From Cylindrodendrum hubeiense (Eukaryota; Ascomycota; Sordariomycetes; Hypocreales; Nectriaceae): a stretch of 64,000 nt of DNA. Positions within the stretch are counted from its first letter, which is position 1, and every line of letters starts with the position of its first letter. Location of the stretch: assembly GCA_014621425.1 (NCBI GenBank), contig JAANBB010000071.1:1-64000 (forward strand), read 5' to 3'. Below are positions 47,455-60,097 of the stretch, one piece after another. Below the pieces are notes generated by a model that had not been told where the DNA came from, ran no database searches, and saw only the letters and a list, made by a program, of their open reading frames with translations. A program made the position numbers and the translations under genes.

Positions 47455-49460
47455 GCGAGCTGCGAGGAGCCCTATCAACGAGGGATTTAAAGATAGATGT
47501 GATGATCAAGTTCTGCAAGGCTGGACGGACCGGTTTTAAACATCGTTAAGCCTGCCTGAATAGCGTAGGATTCATTAGCGCATTGGGGGCCAAGACTTGG
47601 GGGCTGAAACTCCGTCATCTTCACGAACGCGCTCGCCGCTGAACCGTATGCTTGGAGGGTCTGCTGCAGAGCTTTCCCCTCGAGCTAAGCCTAATTAATG
47701 TGCGACAGACACTTTCTTGTCTAGAGATAACGGCTTCTCAGCCGAATATACAGCGCGGACACGGATTTGCATGACAAAAATGCAGTAAATATGCGGCAAG
47801 GATGAGGAGCAGGCTGACAAGTATCAGATTAAGGCTGAAAGTAACATCCGGAAAAAAGTTGAGTTGACCCTGGGCATCGCCTCACTTATGGAAACCGTGC
47901 GCGGCTAAGGCCAGGGATGATCTATCAGTACATGACTATACATGTAAATTAGTATGTACAACCTTGTATTTGTATTTGGCGGTCTTCCCTAGTTCTTACC
48001 TTGTACAATAAGCGAACCTAATCAGGCTAGTACAGGTTTCTCTAAGAATGGAGAAATGCACAACCGATCTTGCAGACCGTAACCGCGACGCACCGGCAGC
48101 ATGTTTATCAAGGGGTGGATTTTCCCCCACTTACTGAAGTCGTAGGTGAGATTCAATTGCCTTGCCTCCTTTGTAGTGGGAACTGCAATATTTGAGCTAC
48201 AGCTAGGGGGTGCTGAGGACTTAAAAGCATTGTCTTGGGGGGACAGAAGCTATTGGGAAGTCATCACTGTGATACAGACGGTCTGTGGTATAGTTTCTCT
48301 ACGATTGAGTGCGGGTTTAATAAGGGAGGCCCCGGGCATCGATGGACAAGTTTCACTAGGTGCGTTAATAATTGGGGCGATCATGGGAACGACTAGTAGA
48401 GTGCACTGCTGCAACAGACTTGCTACCTTACAATTACTGACGAGGCAGTGATACTACCTTTTTTTTTCTTCCTCACCTCTTGCACTTTTGACCAACCACG
48501 CCCTGGTCCCCCAATATTTTCTCAGCCTTTGTCAAGTGCACATCTAGCTTTAATACCGCAGTTGCTAATGGGGGTGTCGCGAGGTAGGGAGCGAAGTGAA
48601 GCCCCGTGATGTTTATTTGGGCGGTGCGCTGGGCTTCGAATCATCTCACCGAAGCCTTTATTCAAAAAGCTGGCTCTAACCGAGGCAAATGTAGACCATT
48701 CAGTATAACAGCTAGGGTTACATATTTTCCTGTATCACCAACCTTATCTTATTCTCAATTTCTATTGGAAGCCTTCAGGAACATTATTTCCTCGTGACAC
48801 CTCCATCTGAGCTCGCATCACCCCACTACCATAAAGGGTGGTAAGCCGCAGAACCAGGCTCCAGGAACGGGAAAATTTCTCCCTTGGCTTGCATGGAATT
48901 GTGTGCCGTTTAACCACTCTTCGCCTCTCGGGTGCAAGAGTGGTCAGTCGGACATGCGGATGTGGATGGCTTGAAAATCCCGCCGAATACGATGGCGAGA
49001 AGGGGACACCAACGTTGGACAATTATCTGGATAAACGTCAGAGGCGCTAACCATGCTTCAAGTTACAAGGTAGGATTCAAACGGCCACCAAGATCTCGTA
49101 GGCCGAGTAATCAGTTCTACTAGGGGCTAGTTATCCCTTCCGAAGATCGCAACTGGACTGTCTGCTGTTGCTTTCGCTGGTATGGTGAGATAATCGTCAG
49201 GCTGGCCGTCTACTCTCTTCTCGTACTTGCATCTCGCCCGGGTCAAAAACTGCTCTGGGGGTATTAAAAGACGTATCATCTTGTAGATAAATATGATGAG
49301 GATGTCAGAAGCCTTCAGCCACCGCTAGGGTCCTCCGGTCCCTAATGGAGGTGCGGTTCCGGCTGGCTACGGAGCTGAACGCCAGCTGAAAGGAGCCCTA
49401 GACCGAGCTCTCTGTTAAAAAGCCTAGAATGCAGTCTCTTAGCGCCACAGAAACATCATC

Positions 49461-50020
49461 GTGCCGAGGCATCTTTGCCTCCCCTCGCCTCAATTCCCAA
49501 CCCCGCATTTCGCGTTCCCAATTCATGCCAAGTATTTGGAAGGGTTACACTCGGATTTCTGATAGGCTCACTTTATTTCGACGCTGTATGTATACGAGAA
49601 TTTTTAAGAGCCTAGACTTAGAAAAAGCAAGACTCGCATCAGGTGCGGGGAGAGTAAGAACTACAGCAAGTATGTACCTCTGGTTCTGGCACCTCAAGGA
49701 CTAGTAGTAACTTACGACTACTATTTCCCGTGAAGTTTTCGAGGATCTAGCGAGCCACTTCTTGTCGGTAACCAAACTGCATTGCATCATCAGGTAACCG
49801 GTAGGGATACATGCAGATGGCTGCTTCAAGTTGGGATGAAACTTTGAAGGGTCATCCGTAGTTTGAAGAAGGATTAGCGTCATGAAACGAAGAAAGGTGC
49901 CGAGGCATCTTGGCTTCGCCCTTTACACTAGCACCTCAGCCCCGCTTTCGCCTTCTGAAGTTCGCAACAAACACCTACGGAGGTTTGGAGTCAGATTTCC
50001 TATTTCGATATTCTCTTGCG
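49461..50020. repeat. Diverged direct repeat, copies starting at 49461 and 49897
   Basis: Both copies begin with the same 15 bases (GTGCCGAGGCATCTT). They share CCCCGC-x-TTTCGC about 40 bases on and GGATTTC/AGATTTC about 90-97 bases on. Probably a decayed mobile or duplicated element; no terminal inverted repeats were seen. Confidence 0.45.
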
Positions 50021-50251
50021 AAATTGAAGTGCCAGAGCCACTCCAGCGAATCGAATGTTCTTAGGGCATCAGCTCATCGCAGACGGTACTGACTGAAAAG
50101 AAAAGCTCCTAGTCTTGGCATAATTCAATGCAAAATGCGATTGGCGGAGCCTAGTTGTTAGGGTCGGAAATGTAGGGATCTTGTCGTACTGAAGGGGGTT
50201 TTGATGGTATCCGAGCGAATATTCTCCTTTTTCTAGTGCCGTGTGAAGAAG

Positions 50252-50259
50252 TATATAAA
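50252..50259 (+). promoter_or_regulatory. TATA box of the cutinase gene
   Basis: TATATAAA about 135 bp upstream of the ATG, in a promoter rich in A and T. Position and sequence are right for an inducible secreted-enzyme gene. Confidence 0.55.
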
Positions 50260-50393
50260 GAGTAAAGGATTCTTCATCTAGACGAATTCCTCTCATCTTC
50301 CATCAAGCAAAATATTCCTCACATTCTCAATCTTTCAGAAGCCCCCCGCATCTTGTCAAGAACTCTTTGTTCCAATCCAACTTAAAATTCACC

Positions 50394-51185
<792 letters not shown>

Positions 51186-51825
51186 GAAGATTTACTCAAA
51201 TTGATTGCTCCGAGTGTTGGAATCTTATGTGTGGGCATAGCACGTGGTTCAGCTTGCTCGCTGGTTCGATGCAAGGTGCAAAATTCAGAATCGAGTCGTG
51301 TTCAGGGAACATTGATGATCAAATGGGGTGTGGGTAGACCCGACATTACTTTCTCTTGTATCTTCTCTTGTACATTGCCTCGTGAGCCCCTTTGGCTTTT
51401 CAACAAAGCTTGACGCTGGAGAACGAGGGAGTGGAAAAGATTGTTGAACTTTGTATTGTATTTCATAGGAAAATTGTTTGTTGAGCTCGCAGACCTCCTA
51501 TCCTCTATTAGAGGCCCAAACTTTCTCGATCGTGACACATCCTTGGTTCGAGTTGACAGATCGAGGTTGCTGAACTTGAAATCTAACCTGCTCGAACGGC
51601 AGCAGAATTGATATGTTTCAAACGATAATTTGGTAGGTACGGTACAAAACAAATCTCTACCAAAGAGTGCAAGACGCGGTTCAAGAGTGCAAAAGTACAT
51701 CCATGAATAGTGACAGTATAATATCTAGCTCCATCTGCCATGCACACCAAAAGGCGTTGAGAGAGAACCCATGATGAAACATGTCGTAAAATCCAGACTC
51801 TAGAGTGTGTTTCCCTCCATTCCAC
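51186..51825. other. Intergenic region between convergent genes
   Basis: About 640 bp with the cutinase and HET-gene 3' UTRs. No gene recognised. Confidence 0.6.
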
Positions 51826-54192
51826 TTAAACGATAGTGACGATTCGCTCCTCTCCCCTCTTCGCATATGAAGCCGGTAGCTTCCACACTGGAGCGAGTCT
51901 GACATATGCTCCCGGAATCGTCGTCGACCTTCCAAGAACTAAGCCAATGACATCCAATGCCTTGGTGCAAAGAAAACATACAACTGTCACCTCCATATCA
52001 TAGCAAAGATACCCCTCTGTTGTGTCAAAATACCGATCGTACTCTTCTCCCGATTTAGCTCGCCTAGATGTTTTCACAGTGTCGCCATTTTCTAGCAGCC
52101 CGTCTGCCTCGTATAATCTGGTGTCGGGAAGGAAAAAATGACCGTCACCCTCTTTCTCCCAACTGGCGATGATGCAAGCATCTCCATCTTCAGCCATCGT
52201 TTTATCCATCGTGATCCGAGCCTCAATGGTGAGCCCTTGCACTCTCACAAATCCATTATCGACGTCTGCGAATGGGCTGAGAGTAGATCGGGGATTCGTA
52301 TCGGCACTCATTATAGACGCATAAGTAGCTATGATATTGCTAGGCGCATGTCGATTCCATACGACTGGCCCTCCGAGACTTGCCCATGACCACGAAGGAG
52401 AGATGCATCGCTCAGGCACAGGCACATCGACCCCAGGGCTTGCATGCCAAAGCAAATCCCAAAACAGATTTGACTCCCACAGTCCAGCTAGATAACGGTC
52501 GCCTGTTTTCTGAGCCCTTGATGTTGCAACTCCAGATAGGGCAACGAGGCGGTCGGTAGCGAAAGTCAAGTCTCGGTGACTGTAGTTTGTGACATCATTG
52601 TGCCATGTCCTAGTGTGATCAATGGTCTTAGATACCGGAGATGTGTCGGCTTGTACATCGTCTCGTGTGCCAATTGAGCCTTTAACCACAGGATCTTCAG
52701 CTTCGACTATCCTGTGTGCTTGGCACTCCCAAACCACTGCTCCAGGTACGTAGTGAATCAATCTATTGGACAGCAATTGTTCCTGGAAACACCAAGCACG
52801 GGTGTATAGAGGACCATCCCAGAAATAATTGAGAGCTGAATGAGATGCGAGTTGTGCAGCACGCCCAATCCAATCGACAGATGCATAGCTAGCTCTGGTT
52901 TTCACTTCGGTTACCGGCAAGACCTTGCGACGGATCTGAAATTGATGCACATTTTCATCAACGGTAAGCTGGAGACTCCAACTCTGCCAACTTGGATCTC
53001 TATCACGCAAGAAGGGCGTGCTGGGACTTGGTGAGGAGCCTGTCAAGACAGTTGCATAGGCACGCTCGTATATGTGAGCCATTTGCGCCGCTTGTTCGTC
53101 CCAGTCTTCCGGCATGTCTTGAATGATACATAAGGAGTCGATCCAAATGTATCGGAGACCTAGACGTCTTGTGACCGTGATGGCATCCTTAAATGTGTCG
53201 TCCAGATCCTTCAGGTTGATTCCGGATTTAATCTGCTCCAAACTGCTAGTCAAGGTCCGAAGAGGGTAATTTTGGCCCCAGCAGTGACTGAGCGCAACGT
53301 AGATGCCCACCTCTCCAGGCTCTGTTTCATATACCCTGGGGAGATCGGACTCCGACCCTATATCCAACAACCTCTTGGGGAGGGGTACCGGGGTTTTGGA
53401 TGCTTCGCATGAGGCATGCTGATCATTACACTCCTGGACACAGTCGTGAATAAACTGCCATACTGCTGGATCATCAGATCGTGCACTGCGATCAGTGAAA
53501 CTGCCACAACCAGGCAACAGAGTTTGCAGGTTCTCCGTATGGCCTAGGAAGTCTCAACATGTCAGATATGCCTAACTCCTTGACTCTTTGGATAGCTTAC
53601 CTCGGGTCTCTTTTATTTCAAAAGAGAATATGTTAGAGCCTGTCGGGGAAGATGATGTGTACGTTCGAACTACGACAGGCTGCCCCTCGACAAGAAGCAA
53701 GGATACCTCCAGTGTTTCGCTAGTAGCAAGATCAGAGTTAAATTCGGGTCGGACGCCTCCCTTGCCCTCTTTATAACCATCGTTCGAAAACCTGTGAGTC
53801 CATGTGTTTAGTTTCACATAGTAATATCGGGCATTGGTAAGCATGCGGGTGGGTGTTTCATACCATTCTGGGAAGTAATGGTGGAGTGCATGGAGCAACA
53901 GGATGCAGTACAAGCAAGGTTTGATGGAACGTGCGCATCCCTTTGCCGCTTTCAGCACATCCTTGACATCGACATCTAGATACAGCCAGACGGCCCCGGA
54001 GTGCACCGCCTGCCGCTGTTCTAAGCTCGAGTTGTCAAAGAAGTCAAGAGACTTGTTGGAGCTCTCAAAGTGGCCATTTGGGCTGAGATTGTTGCACACC
54101 GGGCACACGCGACGAAGAGGCCTTGTAATGTACGTGTCCGCAACTCGGCCAATGGTCGCGGCTGTGTCTGTTGCTTTCCGCAAAAATGACAT
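51826..54192 (-). CDS. HET-domain protein
   Basis: Exons 54192-53601 and 53543-51826 (57-nt intron) give 769 residues. Residues 1-200 form a separate N-terminal region with a CPVC pair and a Cys-rich CARSIKPCLYC motif. The HET domain spans about 277-455: YVALSHCWG, LDDTFKDAITVTRRLGLRYIWIDSLCIIQD, YERAYATVLTGSS and YTRAWCFQEQLLSNRLIHY are all present. A C-terminal part of about 300 residues follows. HET domains act in vegetative incompatibility and non-self recognition, where their activation triggers cell death. Whether this particular gene does so is unknown, since genomes carry dozens of them. The intron falls at the border between the N-terminal region and the HET part. Confidence 0.92.
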
Positions 54193-54492
54193 GGTCGGTC
54201 AGAGGCTCTGATAAGGATCTCTCCAGCCGCAGGGTGCCCAAAGCAGTAGCTGACCGCAGGCGGAGTCATGCATGAGGGAAAATGGGGCCTTCGTAAGCGA
54301 ATGCCTGGAACCCCACACTACAAGATAAGGCCCAAGGAGATATTTTGAACTAAAGATCGGTCCGTCCTTATGATATGTGAACTACAGTTGCAGATGAGAC
54401 TTGTGATCGAGTCACGGGGAATGGCTATTCGGCTTAGATTCAAAGGGCATACATTCTGGGTATTAACCGGGAACCCCTTGCTTCATACTTTT
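54193..54492. other. Short intergenic region
   Basis: 300 bp holding the promoter of the HET gene and the 3' UTR of the DUF2985 gene. Nothing else seen. Confidence 0.5.
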
Positions 54493-55964
54493 CTATGCTT
54501 CTTCCGTAACAATCTCCACCTGCGGCCCCTCAATTTTCTTAACCTTGCGTCCCTCCCACCAGGACATCAGACCCGCAAACATACCCACACCGCAGCCCAA
54601 AGCGATGAATGTACCAGTAGCCCAGGTCTAATTGATAAAAGTTAGCTCAGTATCCTTGTATATTTAGAGGGGAAAAAGCCTGGTTGACGGTTACTCACAG
54701 GCCTGTCAATGCGATTATAAGCCCACATGTAGTAGCTCAGGACAACCTGCAACGCCGTATTCAAAACCATCATCCAAATAGTAAACCCTAGTTTCCAGAG
54801 GGCGGTCGGAGGTGCACATTTTCCCGTGAAGGTTGAGGAGCGAACAAGAGTAGGTCTTGATAGTTCTGTCCCCTCGGTGATACTAGGGTCCTCCTCCTTA
54901 GTTGCCCAGGCTGGGGGCCGGAACCAGCCCTTGTTCTGCTCAGCCAGCTTTAGCATAGCCTCGCGGTTTTTGAAGTACGCGGCTTGCGTAAAGCGATAAA
55001 GATCGCGGAAACGCCAAGGCGCCAGGCCAAATCCAGTGACGCAGAAAAGGGCGTTGAGGATCTGGCTGTCAATTTCCAGCCAGATCTTTCGCGGCGAGCT
55101 GTTGTCGTCGGCGCTGGGGTGATTCATGGCAGGAGCAGCTTTAAGAAGCAAAAAGAAGAGCATGGCCTAAAGAAAACAATCTTGTTAGACACTGCGTGGG
55201 TTGGACGATTACTGACATGATGATGCAGATGAGAGGCCGTGGGCCTTCGCCTACGTCATGGCATGCGAGCAATATGACAAGATGGACTTACACCCCATGC
55301 CTGTGAGATGCGTTAGCGATTCATTCATCAAGAAATGGCCCAGAAGACCGTGGCAGTAGTGACGTACAACAATATTTAGACCGTAAATGGTGATGAGAAA
55401 GCCGGATGGCGTCTTGAAGAACTTCCAAAAGGCCTTCAGTCCGTTTAAAATAGTCGGTCCCCATTTTTCCTTTGCATCGCCCTTGTGCTTATCATAGATG
55501 CTGTGGCGCCGCTCGGCGAGACGATGATGCTTCTCGCGCAGATTCCAGTGGGTGTGGTGCTGGCTGTCGCTCGTCGACGCAATTTCGGGCGCCGACTCAT
55601 CGACCTCCTGGATCACCACGGGCTCCTGGGTGGCATCCTTATCGAAGTTGGGAGTGGTAAAGGTCGGGCGGCGGGTGTTTGACCTGACCAGTGCCAACTC
55701 GCCGTCATTATCGTGGACGGCGATGCGCGCGGAATGGCCCTGCGCGTTGAAGGCGATGTTGTCGCCTCCAGATCCGGCGTCTCGCAGCTCGGTCAAATTG
55801 GGTGCTTGGGCGATGGCGGTACCGGTGGCTTGCCACATGCCCAGCTGCGGGTTCGCATTGATGAGCGAGATGGACGCGCCTCGCACGCGGCCGACGATGC
55901 CATTACTGCTGGCCGGCGTTGGCGGTGCTGCTGATGCCGGCGATGCCGGTGATGCCTCGGCCAT
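54493..55964 (-). CDS. DUF2985-family membrane protein with a 9-nt micro-exon
   Basis: Exons 55964-55368, 55300-55292, 55166-54699 and 54627-54493 give 402 residues. The second exon is only nine bases and encodes Ala-Trp-Gly, restoring the family motif GLNIVAWGAMLF. Without it the conserved transmembrane segment would be broken. The disordered N-terminal 150 residues are followed by PSGFLITIYGLNIV, a helix, IWLEIDSQILNALFCVTGFGLAPWRFRDLY (the hallmark of the family), APPTALWKLGFTIWMMVLNTALQVVLSYYMWAYNRIDRP, and a last helix encoded by exon 4 ending in EGRKVKKIEGP. Multi-pass membrane protein; molecular function unknown. It is transcribed away from the glycosyltransferase gene, with 580 bp between the starts. 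Confidence 0.88.
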
Positions 55965-56544
55965 GACGACAGATCGGCTAATTGATGTACTGGTGATCGT
56001 TGTCGCCGTCGGGTCTGAAGGGGGAGAAATCCCTGTTGTATCGCGGAGGGTCGGGCCCAGTAAAAGTCCGATGCGGTAAGGCGGATGAAGACTGCACGGC
56101 CGGACTCGCGACGCGAGCTCAATGATCCGACCTAATCAAACTCAAATGAGCGTGACGGTTTCTCCTCAATCAACAGAGACGCACGCTGATCTCACGCTGC
56201 TCGGAATCGCACGGCACTCGACTTTTGCTGATTGTCTGGCGGGCCCGACGAAGATTCCGACGACGATATTGCTGCGACGCCCGAGCGGATGATGCTTCAT
56301 CAGAGCTGAGCGCCCAAAGCCGCGACCACGCTGTGGCGTTTTAAATCATCACCTCCGCACCCAATCTCACGCACTGCATGGCGCACTTATCCCCGAGTTC
56401 CAGTCATCTTTGTCTCGTTATTTTCCATCACCTCGCCAATCTCCGGAGTTAGTCTTGTCCCGCTGACATCTGACATCCGGGCTCCATCACCTCGGCCTTC
56501 GTCCTCGCACATCGGTTGACGAACACATAGTGCACTCGCTGACC
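55965..56544. promoter_or_regulatory. Shared divergent promoter region
   Basis: 580 bp between the ATGs of the DUF2985 gene (minus) and the glycosyltransferase gene (plus). No coding content. Shared regulation is possible but is not shown by a recognised motif. Confidence 0.5.
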
Positions 56545-59437
56545 ATGGCGCTCAATCGCACCAAGTCCAATGGACTGGGCAACCTCACAATCGGCGATGC
56601 TGACACCAAAAATTTCACCTCTGGCAATGTCGGCGTCGATGGGCGCGTCGATGTCCAGTTCCACGAAAGCCCGCAGTCGTTGGCGGCATGGTGCAAACGG
56701 GCTCAAGGATCGTTGGCGGTGCCCGTAGAGCGTCCCAAGCCGAGGAGATTCAGCAGCGTCATTATTCCAGAACCGCCAAAGCCGACGTGCAGCCCGCGCC
56801 TGAATATCGCTATTCATATCGTCGGATCGCGAGGCGATGTGCAGCCCTTTATTCCCATCGCTCAGCTGCTCTCCAGCCCGCCGTTCGGCCATCGGGTGCG
56901 AATCTGCACCCACCCCGTCTTCAAGGACTTCGTCGAGTCGCAAGGCATTGAGTTTTTCAGCATCGGCGGTGACCCAGAGGCCCTGATGGCCTACATGGTC
57001 AAGAACCCGGGTCTGCTGCCCAACCGCGAAAGCGTCAAGGCCGGCGACATTGGGAAAAGGCGCAAAGAGATGTGGGACATCATCCACGGCTGCTGGCGAA
57101 GCTGCATCGAGGCCGGCAATGGCATGGGAGAACGGGTGACGGCTGCCAAAGTAGAGGCTGCCGAGGATCTCTTTATCGCTGATGCTATCCTCGCCAATCC
57201 GCCGTCGATGGCGCACATCCATTGCGCCGAGAAGTTGGGCATTCCGCTGCACATGGTCTTCACCATGCCATGGTCGCCGACGGAGAAGTTTTCCCACCCC
57301 TTGGCTTCCATGACCTACGGCGAAGCAGATGCTGCTATCGCCAACTATCTATCGTTTATGATGATGGAGCTGCTGACATGGCAGGGGTACGTTTCCCCTC
57401 CCACACACGTCCAAGTTGAATGCTGACCGTAATATTCGCACAGATTAGGTGATTTGATCAACAAATTTCGCACCCAGATCTTACATCTAGATCCCATCAG
57501 CCCTCTGTGGGGGTACCAGCTCCTACCCAGACTTCGCGTCCCGTACAGCTATCTGTGGTCTCAGTCCTTGATACCGAAACCATCTGATTGGGGCTCTCAC
57601 ATCAACGTCACCGGCTTTTCTTTTCTGTCTTTGGCGAACTCTTACACGCCTCCTCCGGATCTGGTTGAGTTCTTGGAAAGTGGACCTCCCCCCATCTACA
57701 TCGGGTTCGGATCCATCGTCGTCGACGACCCGCTTGCGCTTACGCAATTGATTTTCGACGCCGTTGAAATTTCTGGTGTCCGAGCTATCATCTCTAAAGG
57801 GTGGGGTAGTGTCGGTGGTGGTGATGACATTCCCGAAAACGTGTACCTCATTGGTAATTGCCCGCACGACTGGCTCTTCCAACGCGTCGCTGCCGTTGTC
57901 CACCATGGTGGCGCTGGCACAACAGCCGCTGGAATTGCAGCGGGACGACCTACCGTTGTTGTTCCCTTTTTCGGCGATCAGCCCTTCTGGGGTCAGATGA
58001 TCGCACGAGCGGGCGGCGGTCCGTCACCAGTACCCTTCAAGGAGATGACGGCGGAGAGCTTGGCTACCAGCATTGCCTTTGCTCTCAAGCCAGAAATCCA
58101 AGGCGCAGTGCAGGAGATGGCCGATCGTATCGCCATTGAAGACGGAGCAGGTGAGACAGCCGGTGATTTCCAAGATCATCTGGGTTCGAACGTCTTCCCC
58201 TGCGACCTATGCCCTGAAAGGCTTGCTGTCTGGCGGCACAAGGGAACCGGGGCCAATCTGAGCGGTTTTGCTCTGGTCTGTCTTGTCACCAAGGGCTTGA
58301 TTGAGCCGCGTGATGTAAAGCCTCTGCGACACAAGCACTGGTATGTGGACGAAGGAGCCGAGCATCCCATCATCGGTGCGATTGCTGCAGCCTCAAATTT
58401 CGTGACCACGTTAGGTACGGCGGGTATTACCTACTCCTCCCGCTTGAAGGAACGGCCCCGGTCGAAACCCTCAAAGGATGCAGAACCGACGCCGCCTTCC
58501 TCATCGGATACGACAAGAGATACAGATCTGGCAACCGTCGCTGCAAACACAGATGCCGACCAGGAAACCATCACCGGATCAACCAATCCAGCACAAGTCC
58601 AGGATGCTTCCAGCAAAGACATCCCCAAAGATGTCCCTAGAGCCCTCTCTAACCCCCATATCCTTACACCCACCGACATGGAAAACTTGGCGCACAAAAT
58701 GGCTAGCAAGTCGTTCCGCCCCGGCGAGAGTCTTGCTGAAAGGCTGAAGAGATCACCCACATTGCATGAGAAGCGGAAAGCCAGCTGGAAAGCCCAAGAG
58801 CAGGGCCAGCACGGCCAGGCCTTCTATATCGCGCGTGCCACTGGGCGATTCACCGCCGACGTGGCCAAAGCAGGCCTCAAGGCGCCCGTCGCGCTTTTCT
58901 ACAATGTTGCCAACGGCTTCCACAACTACCCCTCCTACACCATGAACGCGAGTGAGGTGCGACGGCGTGATGCGATTACCGGGTTTGGAAGCGGCGTGAA
59001 GGCGGCAGGAAAGGAGTTTGTGTATGGGTTCTGGGATGCATTCAGTGGAGTTGTTGTCAAGCCTTACAAGGGCGCCAAGGCTGAGGGTGCAAAGGGCTTT
59101 GGCAAGGGTATATGGAACGGCGGGCTTGGGTTTGTGTACAACATCGGTGCTTGTGAGTTTTCCCCCATTCTTTCTCCTTTCGGTCCCACGCAGGATGCAC
59201 TTCTGGTATCCAGAACACTAAAACAGACACGATGCTAACATTATCACAGCAATATTTGGGTTGCCAGGCTACACACTCAAGGGCATCGAGAAGGAACTTT
59301 CCCGTCGTCACCTTACAAAGTTGAAGGCAGAAATCTTATTGATCAGGGTGAGAAAAGGAATCGATGATTACCGGAACGGAACCGAGGAGGAGAAGGCGCT
59401 GACAGTTGAGCGATGGACATCGATGCGACCTGCATGA
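56545..59437 (+). CDS. Sterol-3-beta-glucosyltransferase-like UDP-glycosyltransferase
   Basis: Exons 56545-57386, 57444-59152 and 59250-59437 (introns 57 and 97 nt) give 912 residues. The glycosyltransferase-28-type N-terminal half has LNIAIHIVGSRGDVQPF at about 86-102. The C-terminal half has YIGFGSIV and the UDP-sugar site HHGGAGTTAAGIAAGRPTVV (from about 434) followed by PFFGDQPFWG. This matches the catalytic part of Atg26-like enzymes, which move glucose from UDP-glucose to sterols, but the PH/GRAM domains of Atg26 are absent. The last 200 residues contain repeated Gly-rich amphipathic units (GFGSGVKAAGKEF, GFWDAFSGVVVKPYKGAKAEG), likely membrane-binding. The sterol substrate is inferred; another lipid acceptor is possible. 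Confidence 0.88.
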
Positions 59438-60097
59438 GCGATGTGCTCGTCATTAAATGGGTGCAAAGTAGCACAGCACATAACCTGCACGAACATTAAT
59501 TTGTAATTACATCATATTTGAATCCTGTTATTGCTACTATCAAGGCAATTCTTGGAAGTAGCGATGACAAATGCACATTTTGCTCACCGCCACGCATGTC
59601 CAGAACGCGACGTCGTCTCGTTGCGGACAAAATTAAGATCGTGGCATCTTGTCCCCATAGCAAGCATCCACATCCCCGCGCGCTGTCCCACGTCACAAAT
59701 AAAGTTGTCGCGCGCGGCTGTCCCACTTGGGCCTGGCCTTTGCCAGGCTAATGAGAACTGAGTGTGGCCCTAAATTTAGCCCGAGTGATAGGCTTAATTG
59801 CCATTTACTGTAACGTGACGCCACTGGGGATTTCGGCTGTGGATTATTGGTTGTTCGGCCCCGCCCCGACTGCAAATCCGTGTGCACCCTCGAGACTGGA
59901 CCGACTCCTTCCGCACACATCTCCAATAAGACCAATCATGCTAATTATGGTAATCGTGTGTTTGTTAATCCCCCGCCCCCCAGCAATTGAGCCTACTGGT
60001 CGTAGAGGGTGGGTATTCCACGACTAAACCTCCCTTCCTCTTTAATTTTCGAATATTATTCTCGTTGGGAATTAAATTATTCAATAAAGGGTTTATT
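59438..60097. other. Intergenic region between convergent genes
   Basis: About 660 bp without a gene. A short hairpin (GCCTGGC, 4-nt loop, GCCAGGC) lies at 59731-59748. Confidence 0.5.

Larger units (their letters stand above)
47455..50393. other. AT-rich intergenic region with a degenerate direct repeat
   Basis: Nearly 3 kb without a recognisable gene. Several frames of 60 to 100 codons exist (the longest is 48146-48451), none with a domain. Two diverged copies of a roughly 120-150 bp sequence start at 49461 and 49897. A TATA box for the cutinase gene lies near the right end. Confidence 0.5.

Noticed and set aside
48146..48451. 101-codon frame with two weakly hydrophobic segments
   Set aside because: Short, isolated and without recognisable motif or splice partners.
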